Shown in pieces: positions 14,606-26,359 of a DNA stretch of 64,000 nucleotides. The position numbers and the translations under genes are program-made. Numbering within the stretch: the stretch's first letter is position 1; every line of letters begins with the position of its first letter. The notes beneath the pieces are model-generated. The model ran no database searches, was not told the origin of the DNA, and saw nothing but the letters and a program-made list of their open reading frames with translations. The DNA lies in NCBI GenBank assembly GCA_964017065.1, contig OZ024791.1:1393586-1457585 (forward strand). The letters run 5' to 3'. Source of the DNA: Haliclona indistincta. Its lineage: Eukaryota; Porifera; Demospongiae; Haplosclerida; Chalinidae.

Positions 14606-17600
14606 ATGGCGACAGGAAATGAACAAGAAGGCGCCGAGCAGAACCCAGTTTCTCCTTACTCGCGTTGTGTGTGCGTCTACGACTTCAAAGGTATCCAGCA
14701 TGCAAGCACAGTGTATAAACCATTTTATGCAACTCGACACTAGGCGATGGGAGTACCGACCTTAGCTTCAACGAAGGAGACGAACTGACGATCATAGAAC
14801 CGTGCAACGCTATGTACTGGTATCTCGCTGAGGACAAAGTAGGCAAACGAGGAGTCATCCCTATCAATTATGTGGAGGTTAGAGGAATAAATGTTATTAA
14901 AATTAATAATGTTTCTGTAATACCATCTTGTTTGAGGTATTGTACTATTTTTTATTTTTCTTGTATTCTGTGAATATTGTTTATGTTTCCTGTTTACATG
15001 CTGTGCTTGAGCCTTTGTTTATAGTTATGCACTGGCTGTGCAGGTGTTGGTGTGTGTGTGTGTGCGCATTCTAGGTTGTGTCCCGATCCTGAATGCAAGT
15101 GTGGTTTCATAATGCATGCAGTTTATGAAAACTGCTATTTTTGTTCTGAAGTAGTGCATCGCAGTTCTTACAAGATCTGAGCGTAACTATTCGGTGTGCT
15201 GTTATGCATATGCTCGACATCATTGAACTAACAAGAGCCTCTCTTAGGGATAACATGATATTGGATATTGACGATATTGATGATATTGGAGTCTCTGACT
15301 TAAAGCTACATTGTCCGTGTGTTTAGACTTATTGTAGTGCGTTTTAAATTATAAAGCAGCAAGTCTCTGATTAGAAGCAGGGTTCTTTAGATATAGCCTT
15401 CTCTAATAATCTAATAATTATAATTTTATATTATAGTATAGATAACATGTGTCGACGTCACAACAATGGTTAGTATGTTGTTTTTTCTCATGGTCAGCCC
15501 ACACATATGTATACTGTTACATAGATGCATAAGTACATGTAAGTATTATCTTTTTCTGCCGTACTTTTGAGCAATTGGGATGTTCTTTGGGACACTAGGA
15601 AAGAGAGAAAGAGATTGACCTGTGATCAGGAAAGAGAGTTAGTGTCAGTCAGGAAGGACCAGTGTTGTGTGTGTGTAGTGTAGGAGGTCTATTGTTTACC
15701 TTCACATTTGGTGACCTTATACATACATACATTATTATCAGTACATAGTCTTTCTGAGAAGACTCAAAATTTTCAATTGTGGTTTTCACTTGTTGCAATT
15801 ACATTGAGAGTAGAAGGGAATTACATTGAGAGTAGAAGGGAATTACATTGAGAGTAGAAGGGAATTACATTGAGAGTAGAAGGGAATTACATTGAGAGTA
15901 GAAGGGAATTACATTGAGAGTAGAAGGGAATTACATTGAGAGTAGAAGGGAATTACATTGAGAGTAGAAGGGAATTACTTTGATAGTAGAAGCCTAGAAG
16001 GGGATTACATTGAGAGTAGAAGGGAATTACATTGAGAGTAGAAGGGAATTACATTGATAGTAGAAGCCTAGAAGGGGATTACATTGAGAGTAGAAGGGAA
16101 TTACAGTGAGTCTGAGTAGAAGGAAATTATTTCATGAGTGTATTCATCCTACTGGCTACATTTTCATGCAACATACTATAAAGCTACATGGTGGGTTCAC
16201 CAATCCATCAGCTGATTGTTTTTAGCTATGCGGTATGCTCTTGTTGTGATGCAATCAATTTTATGTTGGACCATTTACAGATCACAACCTGTATACTGAA
16301 GATAGCAACTGTTTGACCATAATTACTTGACAAAATAGAATTTCATTGTGTAACCGAAACTTGTGTCCTTAGTTTAAGATCATAGTTATTCTAAGTGTGA
16401 AAGTTTAATTGTGTTGAATAAACAAGCTTTCATACTGTGCTCTGGGAAAGGGTGTTTCCTCTCTAGTTCCAATTGTTCCCCTAGACTCGTAGTCACAAAG
16501 TTATGTTTGCTGTTTGGTGTCCAAAACAGCCAGGCCTCGAAATCACCCAAAAGGCCGGGCAGAGTTTTATACAGGATTTTTTGCCAGTGGGGAAACGTAA
16601 TAGCAAGGTGTCTGGAGGGCACACCCCCTGATGCTGACGGGTATATACACTGTTAGACAACTTTTTTGCCATTTTTTGATAGTTAGATGCACAATTTATA
16701 AATGTAAAATAAATAGGGTGTTATCATTCAATATAATTTAGTGAAATTCCAGGGGGGAATTGGTTCCAGGGGGGCACCCCACTGTATGAAACCCTACCAG
16801 AAGGCTGGGTATACCAGATGGCTGGGATATTCTGTATGAGACCTAATTATTGTCGTGACAGATATCTCAAATTTAATTATTGTCGTATAAATATCTAAAA
16901 TTTAAAATATCTAAATTTAATTATTGTCGTATAAATATCTAAATTTTAGCTCGTATATCTAGTGCTTTATAAAATTTAAAATTTTCGACACCCACTGTTT
17001 GAAAACTCCTCGGTCAGAAATCAATGGAGAAGTTCGTCTAAAGCCGTTTTACATTACGCCTCCAATCCAGATTGAATCCAGATCGAACTGCGTGTAAATG
17101 CGAGGCTATCCGGATTGCTCAATCCACATTCGGAGGTGGATTGAATGTGGATCGGGTCCATATCGGACCACATGTAAACAGTTGTACGCGATAAAGCGAG
17201 CTTGTATGCGCTGTTACTAGTCTTCTCTGGATGAATTGTAGTTAGCATTGCACAGCAGAAGGACGGCGACACATGTTCTTCTCTCTATCTATCGTCTCCT
17301 AGCCAAGGCAAGTCTTGTAATAGCAAAAAAACGATTTCTAGACGTATTGTAGGCTACCGTCTCGACTGTGCAATTGTTTTACCAAAGTAAGCATGCTGGT
17401 TGACTATTCCGGTCCTTATTGTTGCAACAATGTAAATGTGGAGTGTATAGCGAGGTTCTCCCTTCTGTTGTGCATAAGATGGTACCTTGATCACATCAAA
17501 TCACCTGGGTTTTGGCTTGCATGTAAACAGGACGTGATCCGGGTTGGAGTAATCCGGATTGGGTGTGTGTAAACGGGGCTTAAGAGAGTTTGTCAGTCAT

Positions 17601-20600
17601 TGAACTGTGCCTGCTACGTTTTCCAAAGCTGGAGTAAAGTTTTTTGTTCACTGTCAACATTGCTGGCTGCTCTGAAGCACAGTGCCTGCCTGTCCACCAG
17701 CTAGGTGCTTTTTGCTACTGCTAATCTGCTTTTGTGGCACTGAGCTAACGTCAGATTACTGTCGGCACACTCTTAATCAACTTCCGCTTGTCTCAATCGA
17801 CGTGTACACACGAAGACACCTCAGTTGTCGCTATAGTTCGTATTTAATCTTGACACATGTGCTGGACAGAAAATGAAAATAACCAGCTATACGGATGGAA
17901 AATCTAATCCATGGATAGACAGTATAATTATTATAAATATTATTATTATTATGCCTCTTAGCTGAGACATAATATTGCAATAATTGTTATCACAGAGTGA
18001 TAGTGCTGGAGGTGGTTATGTTGTCTTACTAGTGTTGTTTGGTTATTTCAGGGAACTCATGCGTTGTATTAGACTTCAAAACATCAAATAATGCATGTTG
18101 ACTTTAGTTAAGACCGTAATCACTGCTCAGTTGTGCAAATAGTCGTATAGTTTAGTGAACTATCAATACTAGATTGGATGCAACAGCATTGATCAACATG
18201 AGGTTGCTCCTACAGTGCTGTACCTGACGTGTGTGTAGTATGTAGGGATGAATAGAAAACAAGATGGCGGCTACAATACAACGTATTAGTGTTCAAATGC
18301 TGATATTTCGCCTGGTGGTGAAGTTTATATGTCCAAAGACACCTAGATCTGTTCTCTGGCACTGCCCCATCTTACAGTAGCAAGGAGATTAGTATTATAA
18401 TTACTTGTCTCTGTCAAGTAGTTATTATAGTTATACATGCTGACTCCACAAGCTTACTTGGGCCGAAAAAGTTTCCAAGACGAGGTATTTCCTCAATAAA
18501 CCTCAACTAGTCTATTTTGTGGATGTTCCATGTGTGCAGTACATCACAGCACTCATGGTAGATAGAGACCGTCAATATACAGGTTTCAGTATTGAACATC
18601 AGCTGCTGTAGGTAGTCCCTTGACTTCCTCCCTCCCTCCCTTCTCTAGTAATTGTGTTAGTGTGGAGTCTACATGTCCTGTCCATGATGATAATGGTAGT
18701 GTACTTCTCTTTTTGTCAGACACAGTGGCATGGGAAGTTTGCTTCATGTTTGCAGATCCTGTCCAACAAAGTGCAGTGATTGGAAATGTATATTGAATGG
18801 TGCATTATCACGTAGATCCGTTGGTCATTTTTGTGTCTAATTTTGTGATTCTTAGAAACAAAATATTTGTATTTGACGATAATGGGTGTGGCATCTAGCA
18901 AAGAACTTGCATACTAATGTACGCATTGAATTTATTAATGTAGCATTGTAGCATTGTAGCGTACTATTGTAGCATTGAATTCAAGTTATCTTGTGTTAGA
19001 GACGACAATGTTGGCAGTAGTACCAGGCACATGCACTGTACCAATGGAGCTGTTCTTGTTACCACGTGCTATTTCGTGATCAGAAATTTTGTGAATTTGT
19101 CCCAATTCATTTAAATTTAGAACTGTACATGCTCACAGTGACTAACAGTAGTGGTTGGACAACGTTATTGTCAAAACATGTCTAGTTATTACCGCTCTCG
19201 AAGAACAGCACAACTAGCTCTACAATACCTATTCTTTAGTTGAAATTATAGCCACACCTTCTAATATCTTGATGAGTAAGTGGTAATGGTTGTAGCGACA
19301 AACCATTACCAGCCTCAGAGATGGCATGCACTATTTCCACCTCATGCTGCTAAGTGATGTCCAGGGTATGTGTTCATTGGAACACTAGCTCAGATCATGT
19401 CTTACTAACTAATGCATGGGCTGACTGCAGCTTAACCATAATCTACCATGAATCACTAGTAGTTTGATGACAGTCAATCGAGTGTATGCAGCTTAGGTGT
19501 ACTTTTAGTGAAACCTCTATAACAGACAAGTTGAGCAATTACTTTTGTTATCTACATCAGCAAATTGTCCATTACAGTAGACCCTCACTAATCCGAACAA
19601 CCCTAATTCGTACCCTCGCTAATCCGAATGAAGATTCGGCTCATTACTATTCATGAATCATTAAATTAAAAAATTATTTGTTGTGTAATAAGGCATACAG
19701 TATATTGGTGTTTGCGCGCGTAGCGTAGACAATCCTGCCACCATCCCTTAAAAACTTGCAGAAGAGCTCTGACAACTCTATCGGTACGCGTCCAACTATT
19801 TGAGCTCCAATAGGGAGCTAGCTGCGCAATGGCTACGACAGCAAATCTATCGTACTTGACTTCTGGATGCAGGTCCAGAATTTCTCCAAGGTACGGTGTC
19901 CATATCTTCTTGTAAAACATGATGACCACGAAAAACACTGTGGACAGAGAACTGCGCGCTAGTTGTCGCCATTATTGCCGTAAAACGCGAAAATTCATAT
20001 AGGGGCGTGGTCAGTAGTGAATAAACACGCCCATTTCTCTAATCAAAACAAAATTTACTAACCCCCCGGAACGGGGCTGTTCGGATTAGTGAGGGTCTAC
20101 TAATTATTTTATTATTATTATTATTATTATTGAAACTTTACGACAAATTAACAGTCGAAGGACAGACTCCAACTAGTGGAGCAGCCTACTATAATAAATT
20201 AACCAATGATTATGTGAACATGACGAGCAGGGACATAAAAAATGATAGGTACACGATGTGTCGGATTGAAAATGATTAATGAAGTGTTTCCAGAAAAAAT
20301 CAAATAGAAACAGTTTTATAGTTCGAAATGAAAGAGACAAGTCAATTGTGGGAAGAGCGTTCCATAGCCTAATGATTCTGTTTAAGTAGAAATGATGACA
20401 AGTTACAGTGCGACAAAGTTTGTGTTTAAATTTTCCAGACTGGGATGCTCTTGTAGGGCGGTGAGAACTTGAGGGAGCTGGGATATATAGAGATAAGCGA
20501 AATTCCAAATAATTTTGAAAGTTCAAACTCAAAATGAGTGTTTGGGTTTGAACTGTAAATGGAGACCTGGATGTGTTACCAGCCAGTAACAGCTGCTATA

Positions 20601-23020
20601 TATAACACAGCTGCTATATATAACACAGCTGCTAGATTGAGTTAATACTACTCTACACACTGAAGGTGTCTCAATTGTTGTTCCCTGACAACAAAACTGG
20701 ACTTTAAATGTATGGAACCTTCTGTATAGTAGCAGGAGCCCATATAGTATTATGATAGTAGTATACAACTACTAAACTGCACCTGTTGAACAAGTATGGT
20801 GTGTATGACAGCAGCTTGCCAGCTCAGTTGTTTCTTGTTCTGTTATGCTGTACACGAACAATGTCATCTACTGGTAGTACACAAACCCAGGGGGGTAAGA
20901 CAAGCTAATTTATTCTGAGTACCTGCACGTGGGGTAAACCAAAATACATTAAGTCTTTCCTGGTCTGCTACATCTTTAGAGGACAATTTGGACGGTAAGT
21001 ATGTCGCGAAATAGATACTACTGCCCAAGAGCTTCGTTTAAGCTACTGTACCTTACCTCTTTTAGTTTTGCAGTATAGAGAGATGAAGATAGAGAATTGG
21101 TTCCCAAAAATATTCACCTAAGAAAGCACCATCGTGATCAAAAGAGCATCGCTATCATTCTTGAGCATCATTCAGTTAATGTAAAGAAATTGCGGCTGTG
21201 GCGCACAAACTCTGGCTGCAATACGCACAAATGATGTCCAATCACTGTAACAGCAGAAAACTTGTTTCAGCTATTTTCAGTAGATTGTTCTGGAATATTA
21301 CTTGCCTTGACCTGGAGTGTAAACAATGCACACTTGAGCTCGATATCATGTACAATATGTACAATATCATGTACTATAGCGCAATGGAAAACTATTTAAA
21401 CTATCCTGCATACATTCCAAAGCATTATTATTCGTTAGTGGGTGTGTCATAATAATTGTCAGCAATACGTCATATTAAAGTAGCTTCCCTGCACAAAACC
21501 TCTTCTGCTCCTTAAATAATGATAGGATAGTGTATTATTTTTGTCTAAATGTGTTTCAAAATTTTACATTACCCATTAGAAAATTTTTTAATTGCACTTC
21601 ATAATTTTTTGCTTGTCCATCTCTTTATCAATCTACTGTACTGCATAGATATTATAATTCTGAGAAATGTTCATGCATAATAATTATCATTGCCAATCGG
21701 CAATGATATGTAGGGATGACCTCGAACTAAGATGGCGGCTACTCATGTGTGAATTGATATGGTACTATGGAATGCATAGAAAAAATATATTTAAAGAAAA
21801 ATAGTACCAAAAAATATAGAAAAATATTTTGTTTGCATGTACAAGCTATAGATTGTCAAAATTGTACTTTAACTGTCAAATTTAACACTCCTCTGCTAAG
21901 TTTTTATGTGGTTTCTGTATTAATTTTATTATGAAAGCCCTGATATGAGCTCTGTGTGACATAACTGAGTAGTTGAATAAACAAAAGCCTTGTGTCAGTC
22001 ACCTGTCGGTTCAGGGCGGGGTAAAAAATTATGGTAAACCCAAGCGTCTATGTCTTTTGCTATAAAATTCCACTTCTGCTACAGGTGGTGAAAAGACCAA
22101 AGGTTGACCCTCCGCCTCTTCCTAAACCATTGAAACGAGAGCCCTTGCATAACAAGCAAGCTCCTGCTGGCGCTGTAAGCATCCTTCCTCCTCCAGCACT
22201 ACCTTCTCCTGTATCCTCTCCACACACTCGATCAACCGACGCTCCTCCTCCTCGACCTGTCAAATCGTCTCAACTTTCTTTCAAGCACTCTCCCGTGACC
22301 CAACCACCACCTCCAGTAGCTGACACGCCTCCTCCTCTGCCTCCACCTAATACAAAACCTGTACTTATAAGGAAACTGGTCGCCAGCCCTCCTGTCTCCT
22401 CTCCTAGTCCTCCTCTTCAAAATAGGTCCAGCATTGACGATCGCCCTCCTCTACCACTTCCTACTTCTTCACCAGAGCTTCCACGTCCTGTTTCCTCCAG
22501 GCCTTCTCCTGCCAAGACTTTTGTGTCGCGGCCTCTGCAGCGAAGCAAGTATCCAACCATACATGACTTCCTGCAAGGATCTGGCTGGTTCAAGCCCACT
22601 GCTGAGTCAGTTTTGAGTCAAAAGATGTCCTTCTCGCTGCAAGGTTTTCGGCGATTGAGATGTGGTGTCTACTTTTTCCAGCACAAGTGGGATGACACTA
22701 AACAGTATGTCGCGAAAAGTCTCACGCTTTCTGACGATTTGACAAGGCTGTTCACCAGTCTCTATGACAAGCCAGATGAGAAGATGAATGCTCTGGAGTT
22801 AGAGCTACGGTACAAATCTCCAGACGCAAAGTCTTGGAATGTCCGAGCCTGGTCAGCACAGACGCCAGAAGCTGCAGACCTGGAGCACACCAAACTTATT
22901 ATACAGCATCGAACACTGCAGCCGTCCGGACTCAACGAAGAAATCGCATTCGTCAGTAGAGCGCATTTTAATAGTTTTTGTGAATGGTACACAGAACACA
23001 GGATGAAATCAAAAAAGTAG
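14606..23020 (+). CDS. SH3-domain adaptor with proline-rich linker and unknown C-terminal domain, 384 aa
   Basis: Three exons: 14606-14690, 14744-14877, 22085-23020. Phases agree (85 + 134 + 936 = 385 codons). Residues about 20-73 are an SH3 domain: VCVYDFKGDGSTDLSFNEGD, then MYWYLAEDKVGKRGVIPINY, with the ALYDF-, acidic RT-loop, W and PxNY signatures present. A long proline-rich linker with many PPPxPxP and RP motifs follows (residues about 75-225), a potential intramolecular or partner SH3 ligand. The C-terminal ~150 residues (starting YPTIHDFLQGSGWFKPTAES) look globular with conserved-looking aromatics and do not match a family I know. The start was chosen because ATG 14606 heads the SH3 exon (MATGNEQEGAEQ). 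Intron 2 is 7.2 kb, far longer than its neighbours, and filled with repeats. Likely a signalling scaffold; that role is inferred. Confidence 0.82.
15798..16110. repeat. 22-bp minisatellite in intron 2 of the SH3 gene
   Basis: About 13 copies of ATTACATTGAGAGTAGAAGG plus two bases. Two longer variants carry an inserted TAGAAGCC block. Non-coding. Confidence 0.95.
17037..17584. mobile_element. MITE-like element with TAAAGCCG...CGGGGCTTA ends
   Basis: The left end TAAAGCCGTTTTACA resembles the complement of the right end (TTAAGCCCCGTTTACACA). Subterminal words CAATCCAGATT and CAATCCGGATT match in inverted orientation. No ORF, and no clear target duplication. Superfamily not assigned. Confidence 0.55.
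19575..20102. mobile_element. Pogo/Tigger-like MITE with 24-bp TIRs
   Basis: Left end AGTAGACCCTCACTAATCCG (continuing AACA) at 19576; the right end, finishing at 20101, is its exact complement over 24 bases. The CAGTAGACCCTC-type tip and a TA immediately left (19573-19574) match pogo/Tigger members of the Tc1/mariner superfamily. The right flank is mutated (TAAT instead of GTA). The interior has only a 90-codon minus ORF of unknown origin. Confidence 0.7.
20103..20535 (-). mobile_element. 5'-truncated non-LTR retrotransposon (LINE) tail
   Basis: The minus strand encodes the end of a reverse-transcriptase ORF. The order KHKLCRTVTCHHFYLNRIIR, LWNALP, then a Phe-rich end is typical of CR1/Jockey-type LINE C-termini (R...WN.LP). 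An (AAT)n tail follows at its 3' end (plus-strand TTATTATTATT at 20106-20131). Truncated and non-functional. Confidence 0.65.
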
Positions 23021-23254
23021 CATGTTGTCACAATAATAAACTTATTTTTTTACACAATTATTTTCGATATTTTAATGTTTTGTTGTGTGTTTTAAACCAA
23101 GTGTTTGATCCATGACTATTGTCTGTTAGTTGACTATTTGAAGATCATGTTGGACGACACTTCTCAATTATAATCAATGCTGCATGTTCATTGACAACAA
23201 AAGTCAATTTTTAAAGATTCCTAATCATTTTGTCAGCGCGCGTGTCGTGTAGAG

Positions 23255-23719
23255 ATGCAGTCGACAGGGCAGGGACTAAACGAGTACATTAAAGAGAATA
23301 AGGAGATATTTCACGAGTTCGATAGAGACGGCGATGGATTTATTACTCCAGAGGACCTAAAGGGCGCACTGCTGTCCATGGGCAAGAAAATGAGCGACGC
23401 CGAGATAAAACAATTGCTCTACGAAGCAGACCTGGACGGCGATGGAAAAGTGAGCTTCAAAGAGTTTTTGCGAATGAACTCGTCGGCTAAGATGAGAAAG
23501 ATCCGCGAGGACTCTGAGTTAATGGAAGCATTCGAATACTATGATACGAACAAGGACGGCCTCGTTTCTGTGAGTGAGTTGCAGAGCGCATTGTGTCGAC
23601 TCGGGATGCCTGTGACAGAGGAAGAGGCTCGAAAGATGATCCAAAAAGCAGACACAGACGGAGACGAACAAGTGAGCTTTGAAGAATTCGTTCAACTTAT
23701 GAAAAACGCAAACAGTTAG
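23255..23719 (+). CDS. Calmodulin-like protein, four EF hands, intronless, 154 aa
   Basis: ATG at 23255, stop at 23717. Four canonical 12-residue loops: DRDGDGFITPED, DLDGDGKVSFKE, DTNKDGLVSVSE and DTDGDEQVSFEE, spaced as in calmodulin, with the two lobes joined by SSAKMRKIREDSE. Loop 1 ends in Asp instead of Glu and loop 4 has Glu where Gly is usual at position 6, so Ca2+ affinity of these hands may be lowered. Length matches calmodulin plus a short N-terminal extension. Divergence from true calmodulin suggests a calcium sensor paralogue. Lack of introns, in a region where genes are split, fits retroposition of an old copy, but I see no poly(A) scar. It starts 235 bases after the SH3 gene's stop, same strand. 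Confidence 0.9.
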   Translation: MQSTGQGLNEYIKENKEIFHEFDRDGDGFITPEDLKGALLSMGKKMSDAEIKQLLYEADLDGDGKVSFKEFLRMNSSAKMRKIREDSELMEAFEYYDTNKDGLVSVSELQSALCRLGMPVTEEEARKMIQKADTDGDEQVSFEEFVQLMKNANS

Positions 23720-24387
23720 CTAAGATTTTGTTACTACATTGTAAACTGTATAAATTTTGTCTGTTTGTGAATATTAACAGCATTTCATTATCCCTGACAA
23801 CCTAACTACAGTTGTGGTTCTATTAATAATCCCTGCTTGGAAAGATTACCTAGCAGTTAAGCTAGGCTTCTTGGATCCTGACCATTACAGTGTTGCTTCT
23901 TTGTGATCGTATCCTGCATGGATACAGCATTTGTACACACAGTACATCTGTGTGTGTCGGCTTGCTGCCAAGACTCATATGACACATCACACTGATACAA
24001 ATTAAAATACATCACTTCACATGGGCAGGAATTTATGTATTTTTGTATGTTGCTCTACTACAAACAAGAGACTCCACATGCTAATGCTGGTCATGTAGTG
24101 ATTGCTCTTCTATAGAAGCCTGCCTGCAGCACGTACCTGAAACAACATCAACATTACTTGCAGCTGGTCACTAGGCCTCCAGGAAGGATATTTCTGTACA
24201 ACAAGAACTAAAATCAAATAGAGTTTTTTTTCAACATGCACTTGTACGAATGCGCTATAGACCCACAGTAGCAGTAGTTACATCACGAGTTACATGCTGG
24301 TAATGCACAGTGTACAACCGCTTCAAAACACACGATCAACAATAATATATTGAGCAATAAATAGTAACAGTCACTCTCTTGATATAG
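23720..24387. other. Intergenic between calmodulin-like gene and ACAA2 3' end
   Basis: No coding signal. CACAGTACATCTGTGTGTG-type short inverted words at 23935-23960. Contains 3' flanks of both convergent genes. Confidence 0.4.
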
Positions 24388-25885
24388 TTAGTTACAGTTC
24401 TCTAGCAGAAGAGCGATTCCTTGCCCGCCTCCAATGCAAGCTGAACCAATGGAGTACTTAGCGCCAGTTCTCCTCATCTCATGAGTGAGGTGTCCGGTGA
24501 TACGCGATCCAGAGGTACCTACAGGGTGACCCAGTGCAATAGCTCCTCCATTAGTGTTTGTGCGCTCTCTATCCAGCCCCAGCTCCTTCTCTACCGCAAG
24601 ATACTGAGCAGCAAATGCTTCGTTGACCTGAAATATTGCAACAGTTAATAACATCAATTTAACAACAAATGTAAATGTAAAGTAATTTCATTTTCTACAC
24701 TTTGACTTGAGTTCATTTGACACAAACAAGTAATGACCAACAGTAAACAGTGGACCATAGCTTCTAAGTGGACAGGAAGTTTTACTTTAGTTAATGAGAT
24801 AATAGTGCGTATTTCAGGGGCTGAAATATACACACAGCAATCTTTTCCTGCCTGCAAGAAGTGCACGCTGTTCACATTCTTCGATTTTCCTTATAACAAC
24901 AACTTGTACCATAAACCACAAATTCATTTTTGTTAATTAGCTCGGGCGATTAGCTTCAATGATGGTGATTTGTCCAGTACAAAATGCTGCATACCACACA
25001 TTGCATGCAACAAGGTGTTAGCTGGTTTACCTCCACCAGATCAATCTTGTCCAGCGTCATGTTAGTGCTCTTCAGTAGCTTCCTGATAGCATCAACTGGT
25101 CCGATACCCATTATACTGGGATCAACACCAGCTATGCCGTACCCTACCAGACGAGCTAGGGGCGTGAGGTTGTACTTAGACAGCGCTTCCTCACTGCATA
25201 CCACTACAGCAGCCGCACCATCACATATACCCTGAGAGGGCGGGAGGAAGGGAGAGAGAGAGAGAGAGGGAGGGAGGGAGAAGGAACATTACAAACCTGC
25301 CTCTTACCCTATCCTAAAGTTCTGTATTATACATCTCATCATTATACACACACACGTCTGAATATAATTTATGCGCTATGTTTTTGTACAACATACAGGC
25401 ATTTTCTGGACTAAGTCTAACCCTCCACTTTTGTATATTGTAACCCACTCGATAACATAACATTGCTGTTATGGAAGCAGGGTTTGTGAACAAGATGCTT
25501 TATCGCAATTGTTTGAATAGTTTGGCTGCTACTGTGTGTGTGTAGTGTATCATTATTATAGTGCCAAGAGTTGGTTGGGCAGATACTAGAAGGCGGAGGT
25601 GTTGATGTCTGTGTTACTGTGTTCTCAAGAAGACAAATGGTAGTGAGTTGACGACTCACCGAGGCATTCCCTGCTGTGACCATTCCATCCTCCTTGAAGA
25701 CTGGTTTCAGTTTCGCTAGTTTGTCTATCGTGGTCTCACGAGGGTGTTCATCTTGAGAAAACACTTCCTTTCCCTTCTTTGTCTTGAGCTCCATCTCAAC
25801 AAGCTCAGCAGAGAAGTAGCCATTCTTGTTAGCTGCAGACACAAAATGGCTGACAGGTGTACAACACCTAGTGACTTGTCTGATA

Positions 25886-25937
<52 letters not shown>

Positions 25938-26317
25938 TGGTGGTTCAACTGGTAGAGTCCTGGGTTTATGACCCAGAGGACACCGGAGGACACTGGTTCG
26001 AATCCCAGGGCAGGAGGAAAAATAAGAACAAAAAAACATCACAAGTACTCCAGCCCACCAGCCCACCCATCTGTAAAACGGGTACCTGGTCTTGTACTGG
26101 GGGAGCAAAGCACACCGACTGTGTCTCATTGTACCACTAATGGTAGTGGTGGGACTACAGGGTGCCCACACCGGCAGTGGGAGGCATGGTTGGTACCTCC
26201 TGCGAGTCCCTTGCCCGGGCTCCAGGAGTGCTCATAGCACCGGCACATCGTACCTGCTTAGTGCACAGGTGCCCTGGCTTGTCCAGGAACGCGTGACCTG
26301 TAATAGGCAGCGAGAGG

Positions 26318-26359
<42 letters not shown>

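Larger units (their letters stand above)
14878..22084 (+). other. Intron 2 of the SH3 gene (7.2 kb), summary of contents
   Basis: Contains the 22-bp minisatellite, a MITE, a pogo-like MITE and a LINE tail listed separately. Two copies of a short motif block (TGTAGGGATGA then AAGATGGCGGCTAC) lie at about 18240-18280 and 21712-21745. An 18-bp triplicate GCTGCTATATATAACACA lies at 20590-20635. I see no further exon with convincing splice sites and codon pattern. Confidence 0.5.

Noticed and set aside
15798..16110. CRISPR-like regular repeats (also 34326-34520 and 52926-53236)
   Set aside because: Units are contiguous without unique spacers; these are minisatellites in a eukaryotic genome.
25935..26020. 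tRNA gene candidate with perfect box B and a TAT/CAT-like anticodon loop
   Set aside because: The acceptor stem does not pair and the segment continues into an A-rich spacer and a body found elsewhere, so it is the head of a SINE.
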